NCBI GenBank assembly: GCA_030386875.1
Contig: CM059568.1
Span: 25,104,120 to 25,168,119, forward strand
DNA length: 64,000 nucleotides
From: Morinoia aosen
Taxonomy: Eukaryota; Arthropoda; Malacostraca; Amphipoda; Talitridae
Reading direction: 5' to 3'
This document shows positions 23,761-34,301 of the stretch, piece after piece. A program made the translations under genes and the position numbers. Under the pieces are notes generated by a model. That model was not told the origin of the DNA, made no database searches, and was given only the letters and a program-made list of their open reading frames with translations. Position 1 is the stretch's first letter; every line of letters begins with the position of its first letter.

Positions 23761-23867
23761 ACCCACCTTTTGCCCATGTTTTTATATATATATATCACCA
23801 TTGCCCATCTGATTCCCATTGTCCCATGTGGGCCCCATATGGGCCCCATGACCGTCTTCTACTAGGG

Positions 23868-24720
23868 AATAACAAAGCATTATAATTGGATATTGATCAT
23901 CATTCACCAAAAAAGTGAAGCAATAGTTACTGAATAAAAATGGTTTGTGAAAGATACTGCGAAAATGTCCCTCGATTGAACTAAGATATATATGATTTAA
24001 ACATTTTTTCATGTTTCCTTTCTTTGATTTCCTTACATGCAATGATGTACTTTTTATTCAACGATTAACATCACGTCGCATAAATAACGCGCAGCAAAAA
24101 TAATCAAATAATCAACCAGTCTTCGTACGTGATTTTATCAACACCAAATTGGTCAATAACACTTACGAACAAAACCCGCAATACTGGCAGACACTACAAT
24201 ACACAATAACGCTACTAGAACTCTTATTGAATAACAAATTGAGGGATACCAATACCGCAAACTTTTTCTTAGTTTAGCCAGGAACGACAAAACAACTCTT
24301 GTGAAAGATGCTGTATAACGTTTCCTATAACAGGCAAATCTAACATTTTTGTTTGAAAACTAAAATTTGAAATTTCATAACGTATGTGTTCTTCCAACAA
24401 ATAATGAAAAAGGATGGGTAAGGAGCAAACACTTCGAATAAATATCTATTTTAATATATTTGGCATATTTATCCCAACAATATTTTGATTGGGTCAACAA
24501 ATTATTTTGTTCGTCGTTGAAATAGCATCATCGGTCTAGGCTCTGACACGAAGCAGACAACGCTGGAGTACACAGTTTACTTCGTAATTGAATACAGCAC
24601 AACTCAAACGGTTGCGCCTGTCGTCATTAGGCATTAAAGGCCACGATCGTCATCAGAGGAAGGTAAAATGGCATCCATACTTCGGGACCAGGGGTTAGTA
24701 CAACCCAAAGATATACTTGA
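23868..24720. repeat. Duplicated block, right part
   Basis: Matches 55892-56793 (aataacaaagcattataattgg through ggttagtacaaccc). It is the continuation of the block interrupted by the 11.67-kb insertion. Confidence 0.85.
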
Positions 24721-24810
24721 CTTTCGAGGAGTTTCGTTGAGGCTGCGGTGGTGAGAGGAGGGGGAGTGTCGCGCGCCGCTCCGGCGTGAAGTTGTCGGTG
24801 CTATAATATC
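24634..24810 (-). pseudogene. Possible last exon, unknown gene
   Basis: After a ttgatattatag acceptor (about 24811), the minus strand reads APTTSRRSGARHSPSSHHR... to ...LPSSDDDRGL and TAA at 24634. The copy at 56700-56795 has the same ending with two in-frame TGAs. It could be the 3' exon that once followed the RING gene, since copy 2 of that gene joins exactly here, but this is inference. Confidence 0.3.
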
Positions 24811-24849
24811 AAGCACTTCGAAATGTGATGGAAAACTGAGCATCCGTGA

Positions 24850-25700
24850 ATGTGCTTTCTACGTCATGGAATCGATAAACTGGAAAAGCCATCAAAAAAA
24901 ATTCGCTGTCATAAGTGCTGAATTTCATCGTGCAGAATAGAATGGTGTTTTCTGTAAACTATGCTTAGACTCGAAGTGTGTGCAACAGCCCCCGGAAATG
25001 ATCATTTCCGCCTCCCTCCCTGGTGACCCGCAAAAGCCCCCTCCCCCCTCCCACGCATCCCCTGTCACTCCCACCGACTTGAACCGGAATGAGCTTACCA
25101 CGAATACTAACGTGGAAGCAAAAATGACCTGATGAAATAACAAAGTTGAATTTTTGAACACCGACATAAAATACAGTGATGAATTTATGCAATTCTCATC
25201 TGTTATGGCAAAATTTATGTTGAGTGTCAGTGAATTTAAGTTGAGTGTCTGTGGGTTTCTTCTCATCACCTGACAGTTTATTTTTCATCCAATTTTAAAG
25301 GTGATGCCACCTATGTCTCCTATTTCTCAAACCATCGATACCAAAATCGCAGCAAAATAGAAGTTGCACTCTGGCAAGACCGTACCTCGTCAAAATGAAC
25401 TTTCAGGGATCACGCTTTGTTAACGATTTTTCAATAATAACGATTTTTCACTTCAATAAAAACAAATTTTCCTCTCAATAACTTCTACTCAGTGAACAGA
25501 ACCTAAAATATCCTCCGCTCTATCCATACATCCGATACAATTTCACGATGTATTCATATGAAACTCGCTCAGGTACTCGTAAAGAGGCTTTATCTGGAAA
25601 AATACCATCCCTCACAACGTCACTTGAAAAATCACAGCCAAATAAGCAGAATATATCTGAACCGTCCATAAAACAAAAATGAAAAACACCAAAAACGTCA
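24850..25700. other. No gene recognised
   Basis: Possible 5' untranslated part of the LINE that follows. No conserved coding region is seen. Confidence 0.4.
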
Positions 25701-25739
25701 CGCGTAAAATCGCTCGTTCAAAAGCCTCATCCGCTCAAA

Positions 25740-26483
25740 ATGACAAAAGAAACCCCGACGGTAAAGCAGTGTGACGTCAACGAAAGCACCGCAGCACATC
25801 CGGCATCACAAGAGCGAACCGACAGAGAGTCGACAGAAGGTCGTCCGACAGAGAGCCGAGTTTCGGGTTCACCAGCCACGGACAAAAATCTCCCAAGCGC
25901 TGCTGGTAACAATGAAGTCTTCACATCGGCATCGCACGCAGTCGAAACAAGCCCTAGCAAAAGCAAGGAAGAAGCCCCTGAGCCAGGACTCCACTATCCA
26001 AGCAATCTTCGAGAGGATACATTAGCGAATAAAATCTTACTTGGTACGATGTGTAAAAATGTAATTTTGTCTCCAGCTACCGAAAATGATGCGATGAATG
26101 AGCCTAATATTAGCGTTTCTAATATTTCTAATATTTATAGTTCTAGTGATCATGATTTCCTGAATATTGCATCAAGCAGCTTGCACCCGTTTCAAATTTC
26201 AATGTCCCATTACATTCACCAGGTAAACAATAACCTGTCTCTCACTGCAGCCCACTTAATGAAAATGTCAAAACAGCGGACGCCTCCAAGTCCACTTTCG
26301 ATATCTTCCACAGCTTCAAATCTTAGACTCATTACAGAACAACTTTTCAAATTGAACTTGCATGTAAGCTCTTTTGATATTACGCCAAAGACCTCGTTTT
26401 CTACAGGCCAATTTTCAGACTCACAGTGCAAAAAACCTCTGGATACATTTCTCGTCGGAGATAAAATTCTCACGACGGTCTAA
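25740..26483 (+). pseudogene. LINE leader ORF (ORF1-like)
   Basis: 248 codons from ATG. The N-terminal third is charged and Ser/Thr-rich (TKETPTVKQCDVN); the rest has no motif I recognise (no zinc knuckle, RRM, PHD or esterase signature). Related sequence continues past the stop in other frames (GRIDDLLDVIGQMPQF near 26530, KIYVVSACSGKQLYQ-like near 26660), so the original ORF was longer. Its position before the OTU/EN/RT reading frame suggests the nucleic-acid-binding ORF1 of a LINE, but this is by context only. Confidence 0.5.
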
Positions 26484-27115
26484 AGGAACGACATTGACCC
26501 CACTTGTAAAATACGAACTGTAATTTCCGGTCGCATTGACGATCTCCTTGACGTAATAGGCCAAATGCCTCAATTCACTAATTACATCGTTTGCTTCAGA
26601 GACTTAAGCCTCTCACAACCTAACATTGCTAAAATCAAAGAAGTCATTTTCTAAGCATGCCTTAGCCCGTATTTATGTAGTGAGTGCGTGTAGCGGCAAA
26701 CAATTGTATCAGGCGTTGAATTTGTGTAAAACAAACGGAATTAAATTGATTCCGCTCCGAACAAACAGTGCAAGTGATCTCATAACTTGCAATGATGTTC
26801 GTAAATGGCCCGGTACAAGAGAAGAAACACACCATTTTCTTCTACCGATTGCTCTTAGATCGAGTCTAAAACTCACTTTACAATCTAGCTCCAGTATTGT
26901 AAACTCCAATGGCCTGAATGACAAAACTGACTGCTCCAACATCAGTGCAGAACAGCAAAATGAATTGCAGAATTCTACTCGATCACTAGCTGTTTCAAGT
27001 GAAGTCTCCAGAAACCTGAATCATTGCTCGCCTATTGGTGATGAACGTTCTCATCCATTGATCTCCCACTACCGCACAGTACCCACAAAAAAACAGGTTT
27101 TCGTTATTATCTGAC

Positions 27116-28140
27116 GTGAACTCAGAGAGCGATATATCCTCATCACAAACGAGTACAAAGCATCAACCACCAACCACGTACTCGGAAGTATTAAAATCAA
27201 TACAAAGAGAAAAATTGCAGCAGAATCTCAGTCGAAATCCGATAAAACATTTACAGCCAAACTGCATACATAACCACCACAAAGAGAGTGGAAATGACAA
27301 GGGCACCCCTCATTTCTCAGTCGCTCACTCAACTAAAACTGGCCACAGCCTGCCAATTCAAAGCCAGGAAAAAAAGAAATTCAAACAACTCGGGTCTGAT
27401 AATGCTGAAAGTCAGCCTAAATAAGACTCATGCCCCATGTACTCACTCGTCAGCACCACCATGGATGAATTAAAACGATCATTGGAAGTGAAGCTGCTTC
27501 CTACCAAAGCCGATGGGCACTGCCTCCTTCATGCAGTAACTCACCAGCTTAAAACACAATCGTCTTCAAAATGGAATTACAATTCCTTAAAAGCAGCAAT
27601 CAAAAATGAGAGCACTACAAATGAAAACAAATATATCAATTTCCTTGCCAAGAAAAGCGGTGATCTACCTAGGCTCATAAGTAAATACATTGACGAAACA
27701 CGTTTTGATCATGATGCTGGGGATCTAATACCACATATCATATCAAAGATCACTGGTAGGAGAATTTTCATCTTCGATGAGCAAGGCGGTGGTATTTGGA
27801 AATCAGTAGTCGACCCCTCACCAGAAGTATCAACTAAAAACCATCCGTTGATGCTTCATTGGAAAAATGATCACTACAGTACCCTTGTTGCACAAGACAA
27901 AAACAAGGCTGATATCACATCATCTTCATGGCAAAATACTGTTGTCCAATATAATGGCAGTCTCTCAAATACACCTGATGCTAGACCTGACACTCTGGGC
28001 AACAATGATAAGATCAACGAATCCATGAAACAGTCCCTACCAAAAAATCACTTTGATACCACAAATAATCGCCGTAAAAAAATATCAAAATTAAACATAT
28101 CAATGCTCGGAGCCTCATTAGCAAGCTGGATGACATTAGA
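27116..28140 (+). pseudogene. LINE ORF2 N-terminus: OTU-like cysteine protease
   Basis: One frame, broken by a TAA at 27422. The domain begins around 27480: LLPTKADGHCLLHAVTHQL holds the D-G-x-C box with the nucleophilic cysteine of OTU-family deubiquitinases, and HWKNDHYSTLV about 120 residues later supplies the C-terminal histidine followed by an aromatic. Length (about 135 residues) and spacing fit an OTU core. OTU domains are known in some non-LTR and gypsy retroelements. The frame slips before the endonuclease at about 28085. The role in the element is unknown; cleaving ubiquitin chains is the family's general chemistry. Confidence 0.75.
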
Positions 28141-28770
28141 GTAATGTTGGTCGCAGAAGACATTGACATTTTATGTGTTTCCGAGACTTGGTTTGAATCG
28201 CGAACTCGAAGCTCCTTTTTCAATATTCCCGATTACGTGCTGTACCGCCATGACGGCGTTAAAAGTAGCAAAGGTAGTAGATCTCGTATTTTCGTGAAGG
28301 AAATTTATCTGTCGTCTTTACATTTAACAAATGAAGTGTACGAGGGCATAGAAATAGTTTGGTTGAAAGTGCAAACAAATAAACATAAGTCCATCATTAC
28401 CGGCAGCCTTTACCGGCACCCATCAGCTTCTCTACCAACAACAATTGAGTTCATTGAGAAAATTTTCAAAGAAATTTTAGCTAGAAAAAAGTCATTCTTT
28501 GCATTCGGTGATTTTAATATTGACCTAACGGATGAAAAAAATCAGCTAAGCAGACTGTTGTACAAACTAAACCTTTCACAAATGGATAAAGAACCGACCC
28601 GCGTTACAAGAGTATCTAAGACTCTCCTCGATCTGGCAATTACAAACAAACCTACGGCAATACTTAATACAGTTATATCACCCTCTGTCGCCGATCACCA
28701 CTCTGTAGAATGTAAAATTAATATTGCAAAGGAAAGACAAAACTATCGTTTCATGACTTACCGCCATTAA
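28085..28770 (+). pseudogene. LINE ORF2: APE-type endonuclease
   Basis: KHINARSLISKLDDIR opens the domain. ILCVSETWF carries the catalytic glutamate, GDFNIDL the Asp-x-Asn box and VADHHSVECKI the terminal Asp-His pair. Length (about 225 residues) is normal for Jockey/CR1-type LINEs. It would nick the target DNA to prime reverse transcription. A frameshift near 28775 separates it from the linker to the RT; EN and RT otherwise share one frame. Confidence 0.85.
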
Positions 28771-28779
28771 AGTCAATAT

Positions 28780-30619
28780 TCACCGGAACTACTTGAAACT
28801 TGAAAAACTCCTAAACAGTTTCACCGAATTTCAGAGTATGATGCAATCTGACAATGTGGACATTCAAGTTTCTATCTTTAACGAGAACTTCACAGCAGCT
28901 CTCAATGAATGCGGTCCATATATCATCAAAAAAACTAAACCAAAATGCACTCTCTGGATTACCAGCGAAATTAAAGACCTAAGCAGAATAAAGAAAGTTT
29001 CCTTGCGAGAGTATAAAAAAACAGGTCAAACATTACTTTATACAAGAGATATAAAGAACTTGGAAAGATTCTTCGGAAGAAAATCACGCAAGCAAAACAA
29101 ACTCACTTCCACCAAGAACTATTCATGGCAAAAAATAATCCAAAACGTACATGGGAGGTTATTAGTGAGGTGGCTCAATATAAGAACTTAGAGCGCAAAA
29201 GTGATTTTGAAAATCCTTTGGAAAAAGCCCCTGAGTTCAACACATTCTTTTCAAAAGTAGGTGCCCAAGTCTTCGAGGAAATGAGTAGAACCAGTCCGAG
29301 AAAAATGACAGTTGAAAGTTCATGCCCTACTGCACTTTTAGAGGCTGGTGCCCTGTGGAAGCCACGTCCTGTCGATTTACCAGAGTTACAAACTATTTTA
29401 TACTCATTGAAAAACACAAAAGCAGTCGGACATGATGGAATCAGCCTCCAATACATAAATGACAGTTTTCCAGTCACAGCATAATTGATTCGTTTGATTA
29501 TCAACACATCAATAGCAACTAATAAGTTTCCAAAACAGTGGAAACACTCCATAATAAGACCGTTGCATAAAACTGGTGACATAAATACAGCGTCAAATTA
29601 CAGGCTCATTAGCCTTTTACCTTTCCTGTTCAAAATTTTAGAAAAAATAGTACCGATTCAACTGTCATCTCACCTGGACAAGTCAAATTTACTTCATCGA
29701 AATCAGTATGCCTATAGGAAGAACACTAGCACTCAAGACGCCCTGCTTAACATCACTGAAAAAATATACAGCGATATCGATCAAAAAAATGTAACACTTT
29801 TGCTGCTACTCGATCTCTCTAAAGCATTCGACAGCGTCGAACATGATCAGCTCCTACGAAAAATACTGAACTTAGTAGTGGATACGCAGTGGTTTAAAAG
29901 TTACCTATCAAATTGATCAGATGCAGTCCTCTTAGATAACAAGTTGTCCCCATTCCTTCAAAATAGCTTTGGTGTCCCTCAAGGATCAATTCTGGGCCCG
30001 CTATTGTTTTCAATTTTCATTAACGATTTCCCTCCAATGCCTTCTAATACACCAATCTCCATGTACGCAGATGATGTTCAAATTGCAATGACAAGCTCTG
30101 TAGCAGAAATACCTCAGACGAAAAAAAGAGCTGAAGCTCTATTGATCATGCTCAAGTCATGGTATGACCAAAACGGTCTCAAGCTTAACGCACGCGAGTA
30201 AAACACAATTCATTATTTTTGGGTCAAAGCATTCAATAAACAACATTCGAAATCTAGATCTAACTCTTACAGTTGGGAATGATAAAATTCACCCATCAGA
30301 AAAAGTAAAAAATTTAGGTATATGGTTCGATAGAAACATGTCCTTCAAATCCTACGTTTATAAAACCTGCAGCACAATTAACGGGACTTTATTGTTTTTT
30401 AATCGTATAAAAAGTATGCTCGACGAAGAATCTAGATTGTTGACTGTTCAATCTTTGGCCTTATCACGTATTGACTACTGTAGCCTGGTTTGGGGAGATA
30501 TATCGAAACAACTTCCGAAAGACCTACAAAAATGCATGAATTTTGCAGCAAAGGTTGTATGCAACGATAAATTCAAAAAGAATGACCACGTAACACCTCT
30601 CCTGAATGAACTTGGCTAG
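28780..30619 (+). pseudogene. LINE ORF2: linker and reverse transcriptase
   Basis: The linker (28793-29190; WITSEIKDLSRIKK) leads to the RT. In order: KNTKAVGHDGISLQYI, RPLHKTGD plus NYRLISLLP, LLLDLSKAFDSVEH (first catalytic Asp), FGVPQGSILGPLLFSIFIND, and SMYADDVQI (YADD active site). The thumb continues as VKNLGIWFDRNMSFKSYV. Stops at 29482, 29914 and 30199 and a frameshift near 30190 inactivate it. Confidence 0.9.
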
Positions 30620-30915
30620 GCTACGATTCGGGAAAGGTTTCAGGCCACACAAAGCCCAATACGTTTTCTCCTCTTTATGTCTTTCTCAAAGCAGTGCTGA
30701 AATAGTTGAATTCCACTCCCCTACCGTCACCAACCAAAAGCGGAACAGGAGACGTGATGTCTCAATCAAATAACGTTCATCTAACATCGGGCCGAAAGCT
30801 CTATCAGTATCAGGCGCCTTACTGTGGAACAGACTTCCCCAGAGCATCAAAACCCCTCAAACACTGAGAGAATTCAAAACTAAATTGGCTCTCTATCTTG
30901 CGTCATCACAATAAG
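30620..30915 (+). pseudogene. LINE ORF2: C-terminal tail
   Basis: Two frames read ATIRERFQAHKAQYVF and then SVSGALLWNRLPQSIKTPQT...LALYLASSQ before TAA. This is the conserved tail (A/S-x-LWN-x-LP...L-x-x-F-K) of Jockey/CR1-like ORF2 proteins, with one frameshift and one stop. Confidence 0.7.
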
Positions 30916-31059
30916 TGTGAACTGCAGTAAGTGCTGGAAAAGAAGTCAGGAACTTTTATTCCTGGTTATCTTCTCTCTCGCTACATTAACAACAATCGAG
31001 ACAGATTTATAACATGCACATGCAATATGACTGCCAGTACACGAGTATTAAGTACATGT

Positions 31060-31148
31060 ATGTACGCACATGTAGCGCACGCATGTGCATATATGTGTGT
31101 ATATGCGTATGGATATGTGTGTATGTATGTGCGTGTCTGCATGTTTTA
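31060..31148 (+). repeat. Degenerate (TG/TA)n microsatellite
   Basis: gtgtgtatatgcgtatggat and related words run for about 90 bases beyond the LINE coding end. Confidence 0.85.
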
Positions 31149-31667
31149 GAACATATTACTCTCCTAAAATGCTCATGTTAATCTTGTGTGACACAGTGTC
31201 GTCCCTTACACTCTTCTAGTATGCTTCGGCCACACCATTTTAGGTTGTTTTGACTTTCTCGTTTCGCCCCAGCAATGTTGATAATGTTACGGTTGGCATT
31301 GCACATCGATCCTTCTCATCTATTTAGAATCCGGGGAACTTTTCTGTGCCAAAGCTAGTAGCATACGAAATTTAGTTGTTTTTGTTTCCTGTTATTGTAA
31401 AATCTTCCATTTTATCCGTACCAGGTATTTTAGCTTACTAGTTGGTACAAAACAATGTAAAATTGCATCTAATATCAACCTCGCAGTCTAGGATGCATAT
31501 TAACTTGGATCTACCAGTTTTACTTTCAACCCTAATCCCTCATTTCATAAGTTCCAACGTTCGTAAGCTCAAATTTCAATTTCGAAGTGCACCAACTAGA
31601 GTGTTTTTTAAAACGCATCACATGCAAGATGTTTTATTGACCACTTGAAATAAAATCCAGTGGTAAA

Positions 31668-31895
31668 ATCAGACTAACACAACGGAGGGAATGCATTTTT
31701 CTACGTACTTTTCTCCCAATTATTTGTTTCAAAACTTAACCGATATAAATATTACGATCCTCACGTATTTGATATCAACACAACGGAGGGAATCCATTTT
31801 CTTCGTACTTTTCTCCCTACCATTTGTTTCAAAATTATCCGATATAAATATTACGATCATCATGTACTCGATATCAAGTCATGGTCTTAATTTTA
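31668..31895 (+). repeat. Tandem duplication, unit about 100 bp
   Basis: acacaacggagggaatgcat...gatataaatattacgatc is repeated twice. Looser relatives (catttgtttcaa, attacgat) recur near 33090-33350, so the 31.6-33.4 kb stretch is partly an old repeat field. Confidence 0.75.
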
Positions 31896-32544
31896 AGATA
31901 TTCGAAAGCACTTTTCGCCCATATTGAAGCATTCTGAACATGAAACGTAGTTCATTGGCAATGGCTTACTTTCCTGCGCTCGTGTGTGCATTGGTGTTCT
32001 AGCTATGTAAAAAATATTATGGACTCGTGATCCAATAACGCACACCCTAACAAGAGTATTATCAGCTCTGTGTCACAGGGATTTTGTGTTCTTAGTGACT
32101 CACATTTCAGTTTGCAGTTCCAAACCCAAATTAATTACCGCAAAGAAAGAGGATGTTAAATGTGAGGATATTTTAGTAACTACTTTCTCTACTTCGGTCT
32201 TTTTGAAACATTTGTAAAAGGTCTCGGATTCGACGAATGTCATAACTTTAAATTTTAATCTTCTTATTCTGGTCTCAAATTGCTGTCGTAAGCTTTGTGT
32301 GGTAAACTCTTCTTATCTTTTTATTTTAGTGAACACACTACGTCAACACTAATTTTAGATAGTTAACTTTGTACGGTCCCACCTATGTTGAAAATATTAC
32401 AGCTAGCAATGTAAAACTATACCTTTCATGTCGTTGACCCCGATGAACTCTTTGCGCCAGTACTATTAGCTTAGGTAAGAAAGATCATAATCATCTTCTG
32501 TTTTGTTATGGCGAATATTATCGTTGAGACACCTTACATGGGGA

Positions 32545-32650
32545 TGAAGGGCCGGATATGGGTTTTCACCGGATGTAGGGTATAAACAAATGTGAGGCAT
32601 AACCAAATGTAGAGGTATGACTGAATGCGGGGCATCACCGGAAGAGGGAG
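32545..32650 (+). repeat. Degenerate 18-bp tandem repeats
   Basis: Successive words caccggatgtaggg, aacaaatgtgaggc, aaccaaatgtagag, gactgaatgcgggg and caccggaagaggg align with a period near 18 bases. Confidence 0.6.
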
Positions 32651-33466
32651 TGTAGTGGTGCCGGATGGGCGAAAAGAATTTTTGGATTTTGGAGTTGATA
32701 ATTTATTAGAAAAATACTAAGTCCAAATTTCCATTTCCGGGCACCACAGATGACATACTACTAATTGTGGAAAAACAACCTTCATTCCGCTACATTGAAC
32801 CAACAGTTGTGATGCTCATTTTAGTCGACAGGAATAAGGAAGATCAATATTAGAATGACTTAGCGAACGTTGAATGAAATAAATTCTTACTTTCTAGCCA
32901 AATTTTCAGGTTGAAACTTAGTAACTGAAACTCAGCGCCGCAAACTCAGCGCCGCTGAAACTCACAAACGATCCTTTCATACATACTATTGTTTATTTTT
33001 ATTTCCTTGTGCTTCTCTCTAGATCCTGTGTCGACAATTATCATTTGTATTACGGTAACCATGTATAAATAGCAATTAGGGATCTAAATCATTTGTTTCA
33101 ACACTTAACATGGGTATTACTATAACCATGTATATATAGCAATTAAGGGTCTCTATGCTTATGTATTTGAATGCATTTTTAGCTTTTATCTCAATACATG
33201 TTCGCACTAAAGATAGTGTTTTTCAAATGAGCGTCGCGAGGATTGTGTTCTCCTAGTTCAAAATCAGATTAGGCAAGAAAAGGAACTCATTTTTGTTGTA
33301 CTTTTCTGTAAATCATTTTTGTCTCAACTTTCTACACAGGTATTACGATACCAAAGTATTATAATCAGTTAAGGATGTTAATGTTAAGGTGTTTTAAAAA
33401 CCAATGTATCGACATTTCATGTTTGTACTTTATTGGAAAATGAATGTTTTTTTCTTTTTTTTTTCT

Positions 33467-33609
33467 TGAGGCAGCCCGAAGTCTGGGGTCCGAAGTCCTC
33501 GTCGAGCTGCGGCGCAGAGTGACCGGCCTCCAGGTGCCTCTGGTACTCCACCAGCGGAGACTTGGCCATCCAGAAGCTGGCGCCGGCACCGCACACCGGA
33601 CACGGTCAA
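33467..33609 (-). pseudogene. RING-finger gene exon 3, broken copy 3
   Basis: After a cttgttgcag acceptor the minus strand should supply the last Cys pair of the RING (CPVCGAGASFW) and a trailing YQRHLEAGH. The second codon here is TGA where copy 2 has TGC, so this copy is dead. It ends FGPQTSGCLK at an A-rich junction. Confidence 0.65.
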
Positions 33610-34301
33610 CTGCAACAAGAAGCATTGCGAAGTTATTATTCACAATCACTTTGGGGAGACTGGATTTGAAAGTCGAATGTTATAGATATCTATAAAGACA
33701 TGAGTCACACAAAACTCTAGTTCAACCAAGAGAAATTTCATAACTTGTCATGAGCTTATGTGCTGCGTTGCATTGTTTCTGTATGAATCTTGCCTAAATC
33801 AAATTGAGTACATATGTAAAACAGTATTAGGTTGACAAATTTTTTTTTCAACTCATCCTGGGTAGATTTGATTTTTATACTCAAGATAAATGCTGTGTTT
33901 TGTTAGATGAAGTTTGGATTAAAAGCTCATGTGACGAATACTCAAAGAACATTAAAAAATGAATGTTACTGCTGTGTTTATCGAAAAGTATGAGAGAGGT
34001 AGACACCATGCACCGATAAATATAAACATTGAAACTATTTAAGTTGGGAACCAAACAAAAAAAAACGATATATAACAAATAAGCTAGGTATTATATTACT
34101 CAGTGAAATTCAACAACTAAATTAATCTTCAACATAATATCATATGAGGCGCTCAAACCAAGAACATTTAATTATTTCGTATGCCCTCATTTGTTACGCT
34201 TATCATCATTGAAAATATTTGCCTCTATATATTACATTATTTATGAATTTTGAATCAATGTGCACTTAAAATAACGCTCAATGTTCTTTAGGACTGATCC
34301 A
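33467..34301. repeat. RING-gene duplicon, copy 3 (3' part only)
   Basis: Matches 56794-57637 of copy 2 (exon 3 plus adjacent intron). The right edge is the LTR element starting at 34302, which entered essentially the same site as in copy 2. The left edge is ctcaag followed by an interrupted A-run (minus strand). Confidence 0.85.

Larger units (their letters stand above)
12199..23867. mobile_element. Large TIR element, 11.67 kb, carrying a DUF4806 gene
   Basis: The left end CCCAAGTAGAATCTGTCC and the right end (reverse complement CCCTAGTAGAAGACGGTC) form a terminal inverted repeat that runs on into GGGCCCCAT-type palindromes. The duplicated block around it is uninterrupted at 55890 (agtgtaataacaaag), so both borders can be read: the insert sits after gtgtAA and before AAtaacaaag, with AA repeated. 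The interior holds the DUF4806 gene, several nested repeats and a piggyBac-like scrap. I find no transposase that would mobilise it, so the superfamily is open. An alternative is two separate insertions whose ends happen to match. Confidence 0.7.
25700..30915 (+). mobile_element. LINE with OTU, endonuclease and RT domains
   Basis: A long plus-strand element with, in order: a Ser/Thr-rich leader ORF, an OTU-like protease domain, an APE-type endonuclease, a YADD reverse transcriptase and a Jockey/CR1-group-style C-terminal tail (LWNRLPQSIK followed by LREFKTKLALYL). At least three in-frame stops and several frameshifts make it inactive. The 5' and 3' limits are set by coding content only; I saw no clear target-site duplication or poly(A). 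Confidence 0.8.

Noticed and set aside
25740..26483. LINE leader ORF as an independent host gene
   Set aside because: Its strand, position and spacing before the OTU/EN/RT frames, and continuation of related coding in broken frames, fit a retroelement ORF1 better.
33430..33470. A-rich run after RING exon 3 on the minus strand taken as a retrocopy poly(A) tail
   Set aside because: The same copy retains intron sequence on its other side, so it did not come from a spliced mRNA.
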